14,848 nucleotides of DNA, taken from contig CAYJQC010000060.1 of NCBI GenBank assembly GCA_964372215.1, forward strand, positions 1 to 14,848. The letters are read 5' to 3'. Made by a program: the position numbers and the translations under genes. This document shows positions 1 to 8,523 of this stretch, piece by piece. Below the pieces are notes generated by a model. That model searched no databases. It was not told the DNA's origin and saw nothing but the letters and a program-made list of their open reading frames with translations. The first letter of the stretch is position 1. Each line of letters begins with the position of its first letter. Origin of the DNA: DAIMFL01 sp964372215 (GTDB lineage Bacteria > Pseudomonadota > Alphaproteobacteria > Dongiales > Dongiaceae).

Positions 1-889
<889 letters not shown>

Positions 890-1450
890 TTATCCGACCC
901 CTTTCATGGCGAGTTGCAGGCGATGCAGCTTGGTGCGCAGCGAGCTGTCGACGAGGCGGCTGCCGACCTTGACGACGAGGCCGCCGAGCAGGGCGGGATC
1001 GACGCGGGCGTCGACCGCGATCTTGCCGCCGATCGCCTTGCGCAAGGCCTCGGCGACCGCGTCGCGCTGCGCGTCCGAGAGCGGCCGGGCGGAGACCACC
1101 TCGGCCGTCACCTCGCCGCGGCGCGCCGCCAGCTGCGACAAATAGGCTTCGATCATGTCGGGCAGCACGAACAGGCGGCGGTTCTGCGCCACCAGGCCGA
1201 TGAAGCGGCGCACCAGATCGGAGGCGCCCGCCGTCTCCAGCAGCTTGGCCATGGCCCGGCCCTGCTCGTTGCGCGCCAGCACCGGGCTGCGGAGCAGCCG
1301 GCGCAAATCGTCGCTGCCCGCGATCGCCGTCTTCAGCGACGCGAGATCGGCCGCGACCTGGTCGAGCTGCTTGCTCTCGTCGGCGAGGTCGAACAGCGCC
1401 GCGGCATAGCGCGCCGCAAGCCCGCCTGGGCCAGTGCCTCGGGCTGCCAC
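890..1450 (-). CDS. atpH: ATP synthase F1 subunit delta (OSCP homologue)
   Basis: The delta subunit forms the peripheral stalk link between F1 and the membrane b subunits. It is 186 residues, the usual length. The N-terminus has the GLAARYAAALFDLA signature of the six-helix bundle (about residues 10-115). The C-terminal part has the family pattern DPALLGGLVVKVGSRLVDSS (about 151-170), followed by a final helix. The start is a GTG at 1450: the codon directly upstream is an in-frame TAG, so translation cannot begin further out, and starting here gives the normal alphaproteobacterial N-terminus. It is the first gene of the atp cluster. A leader of about 190 bp with two hairpins separates it from priA, and it runs without a gap into atpA. 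Confidence 0.95.
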   Translation of the reverse strand: MAARGTGPGGLAARYAAALFDLADESKQLDQVAADLASLKTAIAGSDDLRRLLRSPVLARNEQGRAMAKLLETAGASDLVRRFIGLVAQNRRLFVLPDMIEAYLSQLAARRGEVTAEVVSARPLSDAQRDAVAEALRKAIGGKIAVDARVDPALLGGLVVKVGSRLVDSSLRTKLHRLQLAMKGVG

Positions 1451-1480
1451 CTAGGATGCCCCCGTCTTCTTCCGTTGAGC

Positions 1481-1499
1481 GCGGTTCTCGGGGAACCGC
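1481..1499 (-). promoter_or_regulatory. Perfect stem-loop in the atpH leader
   Basis: Arms GCGGTTC (1481-1487) and GAACCGC (1493-1499) are perfectly complementary around a 5-base loop. The hairpin lies about 30 bases upstream of the atpH GTG, in the untranslated leader. It has no T-run on the minus strand, so it is not a standard intrinsic terminator. It could affect mRNA stability or ribosome access. The role is inferred; the structure is visible. Confidence 0.4.
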
Positions 1500-1501
1500 T
1501 T

Positions 1502-1550
1502 GAAAAACGCCAAAAATGCCGCCCTCGCCCGGGGCTCCCCGGCCGAGGGC
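1502..1550 (-). terminator. Hairpin plus T-rich tail between priA and atpH
   Basis: On the minus strand a strong GC hairpin occupies 1521-1550. The outer arms GCCCTCG and CGAGGGC (7 bp) are perfectly complementary. After one C/C mismatch an inner 5-bp stem CCGGG/CCCGG closes a 4-base loop. Transcription leftward then meets the two T5 runs in GGCATTTTTGGCGTTTTTC. The position, about 90 bases after the priA stop, fits a Rho-independent terminator for priA. The first T-run starts four bases after the stem, which is slightly imperfect. If the atp promoter lies upstream of it, it would instead be a leader attenuator. Confidence 0.55.
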
Positions 1551-1556
1551 GTGCGG

Positions 1557-1585
1557 TGTTTAACACAGAGAATGGGACCGCGCAA
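1557..1585 (-). promoter_or_regulatory. Possible weak promoter for the atp operon
   Basis: On the minus strand TTGCGC (1585-1580) and TAAACA (1562-1557) are separated by 17 bases. Matches to sigma-70 consensus are only partial (three of six in each box). It is offered because the atp cluster needs a promoter in the priA-atpH gap and this is the best-spaced pair I could find. Transcription from here would begin at the large hairpin at 1521-1550. Confidence 0.2.
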
Positions 1586-1641
1586 CCGAGCCTTGGCGGG
1601 GTCGCGGGAACCGCACTAACGACGTGGAAATCCTGGATTTT

Positions 1642-3882
1642 CTACAGGAAGCTGTAGGGATCGACGTCGATCTGCAGGCGCACGCCTGAGGGCGGCTTGG
1701 CCTGGGCCAGCCAGCGCCGCACCAGACCTTGCGGCGCGATGTCGCGCCGGCATTTCAACAGGAAGCGGCGGCGGTGCTGGCCGCGCAGCACGGCGAGCGG
1801 CGCCGGCGCCGGGCCGAACACCGCGACGCCGTCCACATGGGGCGCGACCCGGGCCATCATCCGCGCCGCCGCGTCGACTGCGTCCGGGTCTGCAGCCGAC
1901 AGCACCAGGGCGACCAGACGGCCGAACGGCGGCATGCCGGCGGCGCGGCGATCCTCCGCCTCCTCGGCCAGGAAGCGTTCGCGATCGCCGGAGACCAGCG
2001 CGCACATCACGGGATGCGCGGGATCGAAGGTCTGCAGCAGCACGCGGCCGGCATGGACGGCCCGGCCGGCGCGCCCCGCGACCTGGTGCAACAGCTGATA
2101 GGTGCGCTCGGCGGCGCGCAGATCGCCGCCATGGAGCCCGAGATCGGCATCGACCACGCCGACCAGGGTCAGCATCGGGAAATGATGGCCCTTGGCGACG
2201 ATCTGGGTGCCGATCAGCAGGTCGATCTCGTGGTCCTGCATGCGGCGCAGGAAGGCCGCGGCGGAGGCCGGCCCGGTCACCGTGTCGCTGGTCATCACCT
2301 CGACCCGGGCCTGCGGCAGCAGCGCCGCCACCTCCTCGGCCAGGCGCTCGACCCCGGGGCCGCAGGCGGCGAGCGTGCCCTCGGCGCCGCAGGACGGGCA
2401 GGCATCGGGCAGCCGCGCCTCGTAGCCGCAATGGTGGCACATCAGCCGCCCGGCCAGGCGATGCTCGACCAGCCAGGTGGTGCAGCGCGGGCAGTGCAGG
2501 CGATGACCGCAGGTCCGGCACAGGGTCAGCGGCGCATAGCCGCGCCGGTTCAGGAACAGCATCGCCTGCTCGCCGGCGGCCAGGGTCTCGGCCAGGGCCG
2601 TGCGCAGCGTCGGCGACAGGAAGCTCTGGCGCGGCGGCCGATCGCTGCGCAGATCGACGACCGCGATCTCCGGCAGCGCCGCGCCGGCGTGGCGATCCGG
2701 CAGCCGCACCTCGTGATAGCGCCCGGCGGCGACGTTCTGCACCGTCTCCAGGGACGGCGTGGCGGAGGCCAGCAGCACCGGAATCGCGCCCAGATTGGCA
2801 CGCACCACCGCCATGTCGCGGGCCTGGTAGATGACGCCGTCCTCCTGCTTGAAGGCGCTTTCATGCTCCTCGTCGACCACCACCAGGCCGAGATCGGGGA
2901 ACGGCAGGAACAGGGCCGAGCGGGCGCCGACCACGACCCGCGCGTCGCCGGCCGCCACGGCGCGCCAGGCGACCCGCCGCTCGGCGCCGGTGAGCTCGGA
3001 ATGCCAGACCGCCGGCGCCGCGCCGAAGCGCAGCCGGAAGCGCTCGAGCCACTGCGCCGAGAGCGCGATCTCCGGCAGCAGCACCAGCGCCTGGCGCCCG
3101 GCGCGCAAGCACGCGGCGACCGCCTCGAAATACACCTCGGTCTTGCCCGAGCCGGTGACGCCGTCGACCAGGGTTGCCGAGAACCCGCCGGCCGAAACCC
3201 GCTCGACCAGCGCGGTCGCCGCCGCCGCCTGGGGCGGGCTCAGCGCCGGGCCCGGTCGGTCGCCGTCCGGCCGGTCGAAGGCGGGCGGCGGCGGCAGGGC
3301 GACGGCCGCCAGCAGCCCGGCTTCGGCCATGCCCTTGACCACGCCGGGCCCGACCCCGGCCTCGCGCGCCAGCTCGAGGCCCGGCCGCGGCGGCCCGCCG
3401 GCGAGCACCGCCAGCACGCGCCGGCGCGCCGGGGTCAGCCTGATGCCGGACGGCGGCTCCGGCGCGGCCAGGCGCCACGCCATGATCGGGCGCGGCAGCT
3501 CGAGCGCCGCCGGCACGCTCATCGCCATGCGCAGCACCGCGCCCAGGCTCGCCATGGTGTAGTTCGCCACCCATTCGACGAAGCGCCGGCTGATCGCGGG
3601 CAGCGGCGGCGCCGGCAGCGCGCCGATCACGTCCTTGAGCCGGGCCGCCGCGACGGCCACGCCGGAGTCGCCGGCGGCGGGCGAGTCGTCCCACACCACG
3701 CCGGCGAGCAGGCGGCGGCCGAGCGGCACGGCGACGAAATCGCCGGGGGCATAGTGCTGCCCGGCCGGCACCCGATAGTCGAACGGCGCGGGAAACGGCA
3801 GCGGCAGCATCACCCGCACGCGCTCCGCCGCGGCCTCGGCGGGCAGCAGGGACGGCGCGGAACTGGCGTGGCGAGTCACCAT
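1642..3882 (-). CDS. priA: Primosomal protein N', replication-restart helicase PriA
   Basis: A 3'-to-5' superfamily 2 DNA helicase that recognises stalled forks and D-loops and reloads the replisome. It is 746 residues, normal for PriA. In order: the N-terminal 3'-DNA-binding domain with FPAPFDYRVP (about 30-39), Walker A GVTGSGKT (241-248), the DEEH box (337-340), and the zinc-binding insert with eight cysteines (455, 458, 464, 467, 482, 485, 495, 498). Motif VI QVAGRAGR lies at 600-607. I chose the ATG at 3882 over an in-frame ATG 27 codons further out because the extra stretch is not PriA-like. The Shine-Dalgarno sequence is weak. It is divergent from the fsa-type gene, with a gap of only 92 bp. 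Confidence 0.96.
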   Translation of the reverse strand: MVTRHASSAPSLLPAEAAAERVRVMLPLPFPAPFDYRVPAGQHYAPGDFVAVPLGRRLLAGVVWDDSPAAGDSGVAVAAARLKDVIGALPAPPLPAISRRFVEWVANYTMASLGAVLRMAMSVPAALELPRPIMAWRLAAPEPPSGIRLTPARRRVLAVLAGGPPRPGLELAREAGVGPGVVKGMAEAGLLAAVALPPPPAFDRPDGDRPGPALSPPQAAAATALVERVSAGGFSATLVDGVTGSGKTEVYFEAVAACLRAGRQALVLLPEIALSAQWLERFRLRFGAAPAVWHSELTGAERRVAWRAVAAGDARVVVGARSALFLPFPDLGLVVVDEEHESAFKQEDGVIYQARDMAVVRANLGAIPVLLASATPSLETVQNVAAGRYHEVRLPDRHAGAALPEIAVVDLRSDRPPRQSFLSPTLRTALAETLAAGEQAMLFLNRRGYAPLTLCRTCGHRLHCPRCTTWLVEHRLAGRLMCHHCGYEARLPDACPSCGAEGTLAACGPGVERLAEEVAALLPQARVEVMTSDTVTGPASAAAFLRRMQDHEIDLLIGTQIVAKGHHFPMLTLVGVVDADLGLHGGDLRAAERTYQLLHQVAGRAGRAVHAGRVLLQTFDPAHPVMCALVSGDRERFLAEEAEDRRAAGMPPFGRLVALVLSAADPDAVDAAARMMARVAPHVDGVAVFGPAPAPLAVLRGQHRRRFLLKCRRDIAPQGLVRRWLAQAKPPSGVRLQIDVDPYSFL

Positions 3883-3946
3883 AAGATAGACTCTAGCGGG
3901 CGCCGCGGGATCGAGCGAATCACCCGCCGCGTCGCGTGAGAAATGC

Positions 3947-3961
3947 GCCCGGCAGCCGGGC
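3947..3961 (+). promoter_or_regulatory. Short GC hairpin in the fsa leader
   Basis: GCCCGGC and GCCGGGC (3947-3953 and 3955-3961) are perfect inverted repeats around one base. This gives a 5-bp stem with a 5-base loop just before the AGAGAGG Shine-Dalgarno sequence and the ATG at 3975. It may influence translation of the aldolase gene. No convincing -35/-10 pair was found in the 92-bp divergent gap on either strand. Confidence 0.3.
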
Positions 3962-3974
3962 ATCAGAGAGGCCC

Positions 3975-4631
3975 ATGAAGTTCTTCATCGATACCGCGGA
4001 TGTCGCCGAAATCCGTGATCTGGCCGCCACCGGCCTGGTCGACGGCGTCACCACCAATCCGTCGCTGGTCGCCAAGTCCGGACGCGCCTTCCTCGAGGTG
4101 GTGCGCGAGATCTGCGACATCGTCGAGGGCCCGGTCAGTGCCGAGGTCACGGCGGTCGATTTCGAGACCATGCTGAAGGAAGGGCGCAAGCTGGCGCGGC
4201 TGGCCGACAATGTCGCGGTCAAGGTGCCGTTGACGCCGAACGGGCTCAAGACCTGCAAGGCGCTCGCCTCCGATGGCATCAAGGTGAACGTCACGCTGTG
4301 CTTCTCGCCGGCCCAGGCGATCCTGGCCGCCAAGGCGGGCGCCGCCTATGTCTCGCCCTTCGTCGGCCGGCTCGACGACATCGGCAGCGACGGCATGGCG
4401 CTGATCGCCGACATCGTGCAGATCTACCAGAACTACACGCATCTCACGACCGAGGTGCTGGTCGCCTCGGTGCGCCATCCGATCCATGTGGTCGAGGCGG
4501 CGAAGATGGGCGCCGACGTGGCGACCGTGCCGCCGGCGGTGCTGCGCCAGATGTTCAACCATCCGCTGACCGAGAAGGGCCTGGCGGCGTTCCTCGCCGA
4601 CTGGGCCAAGACCGGCCAGTCCATCCTGTAA
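3975..4631 (+). CDS. fsa: Transaldolase / fructose-6-phosphate aldolase family protein
   Basis: A class I aldolase of the small transaldolase (TalC/FSA) family, cytoplasmic, acting on sugar phosphates. It is 218 residues, against about 220 for this subfamily and over 310 for classical TalB. Visible marks are the N-terminal KFFIDTADVAEI, the GVTTNPSL motif (24-31), the Schiff-base lysine K83 in NVAVKVPLT, and NVTLCFSPAQAILAAKAGA further on. The start at 3975 follows an AGAGAGG Shine-Dalgarno sequence and gives the canonical MKFFIDTA beginning; an ATG 13 codons upstream adds unrelated residues. Whether it works as transaldolase or as fructose-6-phosphate aldolase cannot be decided from sequence alone. 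It leads the plus-strand cluster with the DUF484 gene and xerC. Confidence 0.92.
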   Translation: MKFFIDTADVAEIRDLAATGLVDGVTTNPSLVAKSGRAFLEVVREICDIVEGPVSAEVTAVDFETMLKEGRKLARLADNVAVKVPLTPNGLKTCKALASDGIKVNVTLCFSPAQAILAAKAGAAYVSPFVGRLDDIGSDGMALIADIVQIYQNYTHLTTEVLVASVRHPIHVVEAAKMGADVATVPPAVLRQMFNHPLTEKGLAAFLADWAKTGQSIL

Positions 4632-4677
4632 TTGTCGAATCCGTAACCGTTGATCGTGTAGCCTGTCGATTCGACGA
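4632..4677 (+). repeat. Inverted repeat in the fsa-DUF484 gap
   Basis: GTCGAATC (4634-4641) and GATTCGAC (4668-4675) are perfect inverted arms 26 bases apart. With a flanking G-U and A-U pair the arms extend to 10 bp. They fill most of the 71-bp gap between the two genes. No T-run follows, so a terminator is unlikely. It may be a processing hairpin, a protein-binding site, or chance. Confidence 0.3.
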
Positions 4678-4702
4678 TGACCCCGCAGCCACCGGAAGCC
4701 GG

Positions 4703-5461
4703 ATGAGCCAGACGCCCGAAGACGCCGCCTTCAAGGACACCGCCCTCAAGACCGGGGGGCCGCGGGTGCGCGTGACGGCGCAGCAGGTCGTCGACTACCT
4801 GCGCCGCCATCCGGATTTCCTGCTGCGCCACGCCGCCCTGCTCGACGGCCAGGTGGCGCCGGCCCGCCGGCTCGGGGTCGAGCAGCAGGGCGACCGGGTG
4901 CTCGACCTCCAGCATTTCATGGTCGAGCGGCTGCGCCGCGACATCGCGCGGCTGCGGGCAGATCAGGACGATCTGCTGGCCAACAGCCGCGACAACCTGT
5001 CGACCCAGGACCGGGTGCACCGCGCGGTGCTCGCCTTGATCGGCGCCGAGAGCTTCGAGAAGCTGATCGAGGCGGTCGCCACCGACCTCGCGGTCTGGCT
5101 CGACGTCGACGTCGCGACCCTCTGCGTCGAGGCGATCGACGATTCGATTCCGCGCTCGAACATCGAGGGCGTGCGGATCCTCACGCGCGGCACCATCGCC
5201 TCGCTGATGGCGCCGAACCGCGAGGTGGTGCTGCGCGACGACGTCCACGGCGAAGTCGAGGTGTTCGGCGAGGCGGCGGCGCTGGTGCGCTCCGACGCGC
5301 TGATCCGGCTCGACTTCGGCGAGGACAAGCCGATCGGGCTGCTGGCGTTCGGCACCCGCCATCCCGGCTATTTCAATCCAGGCCAGGGCACCGAGCTCCT
5401 GAGTTTCCTCGCCCGCGTCCTCGAACACTGCGTCCGCGCATGGCTGAAGGACGCGGGGTAG
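4703..5461 (+). CDS. DUF484 family protein (YigA-like, GAF-type domain)
   Basis: A 252-residue cytoplasmic protein of the DUF484 family, related to E. coli YigA; the biochemical role is unknown. The N-terminal part has the family pattern VVDYLRRHPDFLLRHAALL (about 29-47). A charged heptad-rich helix follows, likely coiled coil, around 70-100 (VERLRRDIARLRADQDDLL). The region from about 105 to 245 is predicted to be a GAF-like sensory fold. I start at the ATG at 4703 after a GGAAG-type Shine-Dalgarno sequence, since this gives the normal family start; the open frame continues upstream only as an overlap of the aldolase gene. It overlaps xerC by 22 bases. DUF484 genes sit directly before xerC in many proteobacteria, which suggests a link to XerC, but this is inference. 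Confidence 0.88.
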   Translation: MSQTPEDAAFKDTALKTGGPRVRVTAQQVVDYLRRHPDFLLRHAALLDGQVAPARRLGVEQQGDRVLDLQHFMVERLRRDIARLRADQDDLLANSRDNLSTQDRVHRAVLALIGAESFEKLIEAVATDLAVWLDVDVATLCVEAIDDSIPRSNIEGVRILTRGTIASLMAPNREVVLRDDVHGEVEVFGEAAALVRSDALIRLDFGEDKPIGLLAFGTRHPGYFNPGQGTELLSFLARVLEHCVRAWLKDAG

Positions 5462-6408
5462 TCGGCTTCGCGGCCGCCGCCGACGCGGCCGGCCAGATCG
5501 AGGCCTGGCGGGTCTGGCTGAAGCACGAGCGGCGCGCCGCCGCCCGCACCATCGACGCCTATACCAGCGACCTCGCCGGCTTCCTGTCCTTCGTCACCGG
5601 GCATCGCGGCGCCGCCCCGACCCTGGCCGACCTGGCCGCGCTCGGCCGCGGCGACTTCCGTGCCTGGCTGGCGCGTCGGGGACTCGACGGGCTGTCCGCC
5701 GCCTCGACGGCGCGCGCACTCAGCACGCTGCGCGGCTTCTTCCGCTTCCTGGCGCGGCGCGCCGGCATCGAGAACGCCGCCCTCGCCACGCTCGGCACGC
5801 CCAGGCTGCCGCGCTCGGTGCCGCGGCCGCTGTCGGCGACCGAAGCGGAGGAGGCGATCGACACGGTGCACGAGCTCTCGGACCAGGACTGGATCGGCAA
5901 GCGCGACACCGCCCTGCTACTGCTGCTCTATGGCTGCGGCCTGCGCATCGCCGAGGCGCTGTCGCTCAGCCGCGGCGACGCGCCGCTTGGCGGGCGCGCG
6001 GAGATCGCCAGCCTGACCGTCACCGGCAAGGGCAACAAGCAGCGCCTCGTGCCGGTGCTGCCGGTGGTGGCCGCGGCGATCGCCGCGTATCTCGCGGTCT
6101 GTCCGTTCGCCGGCGACGCCGACGCGCCGCTGTTCGTCGGCGCGCGCGGCAAGCGCATGAGCCCGCGCATCGCGCAGCTTCGCCTGCAGCAGCTGCGCGC
6201 CCTGCTCGGCCTGCCTGAAACGGCGACACCCCACGCCCTGCGCCACAGCTTCGCCACCCACCTGCTGGCCGGCGGCGGCGACCTGCGCTCCATCCAGGAG
6301 CTGCTCGGCCACGCCTCGCTGTCGACCACCCAGCGCTATACCGAGGTCGACGCCGCGGCGCTGCTGACCGCCTATGACGGCGCCCACCCGCGCGCCCGGC
6401 GCGCCTGA
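5440..6408 (+). CDS. xerC: Site-specific tyrosine recombinase XerC
   Basis: A tyrosine recombinase that, with XerD, resolves chromosome dimers at dif near the terminus. It is 322 residues. The N-terminal SAM-like core-binding domain covers about 17-113 (TIDAYTSDLAGFLSF and ALSTLRGFFRFL). The catalytic domain covers about 130-312. The full catalytic set is present: R169 in GCGLRIAEAL, K197 in TGKGNKQRLVP, H265 and R268 in HALRHSFATHLL, H291 in LLGHASLSTTQ, and the nucleophile Y300 in RYTEVD. The context beside DUF484 supports XerC over XerD or a phage integrase; no prophage genes or att sites are visible. It overlaps the end of the DUF484 gene by 22 bases, implying coupled translation. Confidence 0.93.
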   Translation: MAEGRGVVGFAAAADAAGQIEAWRVWLKHERRAAARTIDAYTSDLAGFLSFVTGHRGAAPTLADLAALGRGDFRAWLARRGLDGLSAASTARALSTLRGFFRFLARRAGIENAALATLGTPRLPRSVPRPLSATEAEEAIDTVHELSDQDWIGKRDTALLLLLYGCGLRIAEALSLSRGDAPLGGRAEIASLTVTGKGNKQRLVPVLPVVAAAIAAYLAVCPFAGDADAPLFVGARGKRMSPRIAQLRLQQLRALLGLPETATPHALRHSFATHLLAGGGDLRSIQELLGHASLSTTQRYTEVDAAALLTAYDGAHPRARRA

Positions 6409-6414
6409 CCCTGC

Positions 6415-6894
6415 ATGAGCGGCGCCGGCGTCGAGATCCGCGCCGTGCGCTTCGAGGATGCCGAGGCGATCGGCGCCATGATGGCCGAGTTCGCGGCCTA
6501 CCTGCGCAGCCTCGGCGACGACGCTCTGCTCGAGGCCGACGCGGACATGGTGCGGCGCTACGGGTTCGGCAGCAATGCGGCTTTTACTGGACTGATTGCG
6601 GAAGTCAGAGACGAGCCCGTCGGCTACCTGCTCTATCATTTCGGCTTCGATGCCGACCGCGCCTGCCGCATCATCCACGTCATCGATCTCTATGTGCGCG
6701 AAAGCGCCCGGCGCCATGGTGTCGCCCGCGGGCTGATGGAGCGGGCGCGCGGGATCTGCCGGGATGCGGACGGCGGCGGCCTCGTCTGGTCGGTCTACAA
6801 GCCGAACAAGCTGGCTGCCGGATTCTACGAGCGCCTGGGCGCCACCTGGATCCGCGATCTCGACCTCATGTGGTGGGAGGTCGGGCAAGGCTAA
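6415..6894 (+). CDS. GNAT family N-acetyltransferase
   Basis: A 159-residue protein with the Gcn5-related acetyltransferase fold, expected to move an acetyl group from acetyl-CoA to an amine; the substrate is unknown. The acetyl-CoA-binding motif A is DLYVRESARRHGVARGLM (91-108), with a degenerate R-R-x-G-x-A loop. Motif B is N131 followed by AAGFYERLGAT (134-144). The N-terminal IRAVRFEDAEAIGAMM is typical of the family. It begins six bases after the xerC stop, so it is likely cotranscribed, though its Shine-Dalgarno sequence is weak. It is the last plus-strand gene before the convergent repeat region. It could be a protein (RimI-like) or small-molecule acetylase. Confidence 0.85.
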   Translation: MSGAGVEIRAVRFEDAEAIGAMMAEFAAYLRSLGDDALLEADADMVRRYGFGSNAAFTGLIAEVRDEPVGYLLYHFGFDADRACRIIHVIDLYVRESARRHGVARGLMERARGICRDADGGGLVWSVYKPNKLAAGFYERLGATWIRDLDLMWWEVGQG

Positions 6895-6939
6895 GGAAAC
6901 GACCCACAGAGGGACAGGGAAGGAAGCAACCTTCTCGTT

Positions 6940-7042
6940 GTCATCGCCGGGCCTCATCCTGAGCCTGTCGAAGGATGACCCGGCGATCCATGCATCCGTT
7001 GCGCTGGCGGCTGGATGGATGCGCGGATCAAGTCCGCGCATG
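6940..7042. repeat. Composite palindromic intergenic repeat (alphaproteobacterial type)
   Basis: The convergent gap between the acetyltransferase and lpd holds three inverted-repeat blocks. Outer arms ATCGCCGGG (6943-6951) and CCCGGCGAT (6979-6987) enclose TCATCCT (6954-6960) and AGGATGA (6972-6978) around an 11-base loop. A looser pair follows (CATGCATCC/GGATGGATG, one mismatch). Last is a perfect hairpin GCGCGGA (7021-7027) and TCCGCGC (7033-7039) with loop TCAAG. The CCTGAGCCTGTCGAAGGATG core and the GGATCAAGTCCGCGCATGAC end match, from memory, a dispersed repeat of many alphaproteobacteria whose chance translation gives RGLDPRIHP peptides. It may also serve as a bidirectional terminator, although no long T-run is present. 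Confidence 0.7.
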
Positions 7043-7104
7043 ACAGTTCTTCCTACGACTTCGCGCCGTCGTGCCTTAGTGATTCAGGCCGACACGCCGC
7101 CGGT

Positions 7105-8523
7105 TCAAATGTGGATGGCGCGCCCCGCCACGGCGAAGGCCGCTTCCTTCACCGCCTCGTTGAGCGTCGGGTGGGCGTGGAAGGCGCGCGCCACGTCCTC
7201 GGCCGAGCCGCCGAACTCCATCGCCATCACGCATTCGTGGATCAGCGTGCCGGCGTCGGGGCCGATGATGTGGGCGCCGAGCAGGCGGTCGGTCTTGGCA
7301 TCGGCCAGGAGCTTCACGAAGCCGTCGGTGCTGCCGCCGCTGCTGCGCGCCCGGCTGTTGGCGATGAAGGGAAACTTGCCGACGTTGTAGGCGACGTTGG
7401 CCGCCTTCAGCTCTTCCTCGGTCTTGCCGACCGTTGCCACCTCGGGCCAAGTGTAGACCACGCCCGGCACCGTGTCGTAATTCACGTGGCCGGCCTGGCC
7501 GGCCAGGATCTCGGCGATCGCCACACCCTCTTCCTCCGCCTTGTGGGCCAGCATCGGCCCGGCGATCACGTCGCCGATGGCATAGATGCCGGGCACGTTG
7601 GTGGCGAAATGGCCGTCGGTCTTGACCCGGCCGCGCTCGTCGAGCGCGACGCCGGCGGCGTCGAGGCCGAGGCCTTCGACATAGGGCCGGCGGCCGATGG
7701 CCAGCAGCACCGCGTCGGCCTCGATGGTCTGCGCCTCGCCGCCCCCAGAACTTCCCGGGGCCGGCTCGATGGTGAGCGTCACCACGCCGTTGGCCTGGGT
7801 CGCGCCGGTCACCTTGGTGCCGAGACGGAACTCCATCCCCTGCTTCGACAGGATGCGCTGGAACTGCTTGGCGAGTTCGCCGTCCATGCCGGGCACGATG
7901 CGGTCGAGGAACTCGACCACCGTCACCTTGGCCCCCAGGCGGCTCCAGACCGAGCCCATCTCGAGCCCGATATAGCCGCCGCCGATGACCACGAAGCGGC
8001 CCGGCACCTTGTCCAGGGTGAGCGCGCCGGTCGAGGTCACGATCTGCTTCTCGTCGATCTCGACGCCTTTCAGGGGCATCGATTCCGAGCCGGTGGCGAT
8101 GACGATGTGCTTGGCCTCGACCGTGCTCTCGCCGCCGTCCGACAGGGCGACGACGACCTTGCCGCCGCCGGCGAGCCGGCCGGCGCCCTTGATGTAGTCG
8201 ACCTTGTTCTTGCGGAACAGCAACTCGATGCCCTTGGTCAGGCCGTCGACCACCTTGTCCTTGCGCGCCAGCATGGCGGCGAGGTCGAGGTCGACATTGC
8301 CAAGCTTCACCCCGTGCTCGGCCAGGCCGTGCTTCGCCTCGGCATAGAGCTCGGAAGATTGCAGCAGGGCCTTCGAGGGGATGCAGCCGACATTGAGGCA
8401 GGTGCCGCCGAGGCTGCCGCGTTTTTCGATGCAGGCGGTCTTGAAGCCGAGCTGGGCCGCGCGAATGGCGGCGACGTAGCCGCCGGGGCCGCCGCCGACG
8501 ATGACGACGTCGTAGCTGCTCAT
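7105..8523 (-). CDS. lpd: Dihydrolipoyl dehydrogenase (E3 of 2-oxoglutarate dehydrogenase)
   Basis: A flavin disulfide oxidoreductase that re-oxidises the dihydrolipoyl group of E2 and passes electrons to NAD+. It is 472 residues, normal for the family. The FAD-binding motif is VIVGGGPGGYVAA (7-19). The redox disulfide is C42-C47 in GGTCLNVGCIPSK. The NAD-binding motif is VIGGGYIGLEMGS (179-191), the second FAD motif TNVPGIYAIGD lies at 308-318, and the catalytic pair is H451 and E456 in HPTLNE. The ATG at 8523 gives the canonical beginning and overlaps the upstream peptidase-like gene by four bases (ATGA), so its translation is probably coupled to that gene. It follows sucA and sucB, so it is most likely the E3 of that complex; it may also serve pyruvate dehydrogenase. 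Confidence 0.96.
   Translation of the reverse strand: MSSYDVVIVGGGPGGYVAAIRAAQLGFKTACIEKRGSLGGTCLNVGCIPSKALLQSSELYAEAKHGLAEHGVKLGNVDLDLAAMLARKDKVVDGLTKGIELLFRKNKVDYIKGAGRLAGGGKVVVALSDGGESTVEAKHIVIATGSESMPLKGVEIDEKQIVTSTGALTLDKVPGRFVVIGGGYIGLEMGSVWSRLGAKVTVVEFLDRIVPGMDGELAKQFQRILSKQGMEFRLGTKVTGATQANGVVTLTIEPAPGSSGGGEAQTIEADAVLLAIGRRPYVEGLGLDAAGVALDERGRVKTDGHFATNVPGIYAIGDVIAGPMLAHKAEEEGVAIAEILAGQAGHVNYDTVPGVVYTWPEVATVGKTEEELKAANVAYNVGKFPFIANSRARSSGGSTDGFVKLLADAKTDRLLGAHIIGPDAGTLIHECVMAMEFGGSAEDVARAFHAHPTLNEAVKEAAFAVAGRAIHI

Noticed and set aside
1729..3939. A 736-codon plus-strand open frame opposite priA
   Set aside because: It is the antisense shadow of priA, with low-complexity Arg/Ala/Gln-rich translation and no recognisable domain.
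5440..6408. xerC as the integrase of a mobile element
   Set aside because: No phage or plasmid genes, no tRNA and no direct-repeat att sites are nearby, and its place after DUF484 matches the chromosomal xerC locus.
5917..7041. A minus-strand open frame starting RGLDPRIHP opposite xerC and the acetyltransferase gene
   Set aside because: Its beginning is the chance translation of the intergenic repeat and the rest is antisense to real genes.
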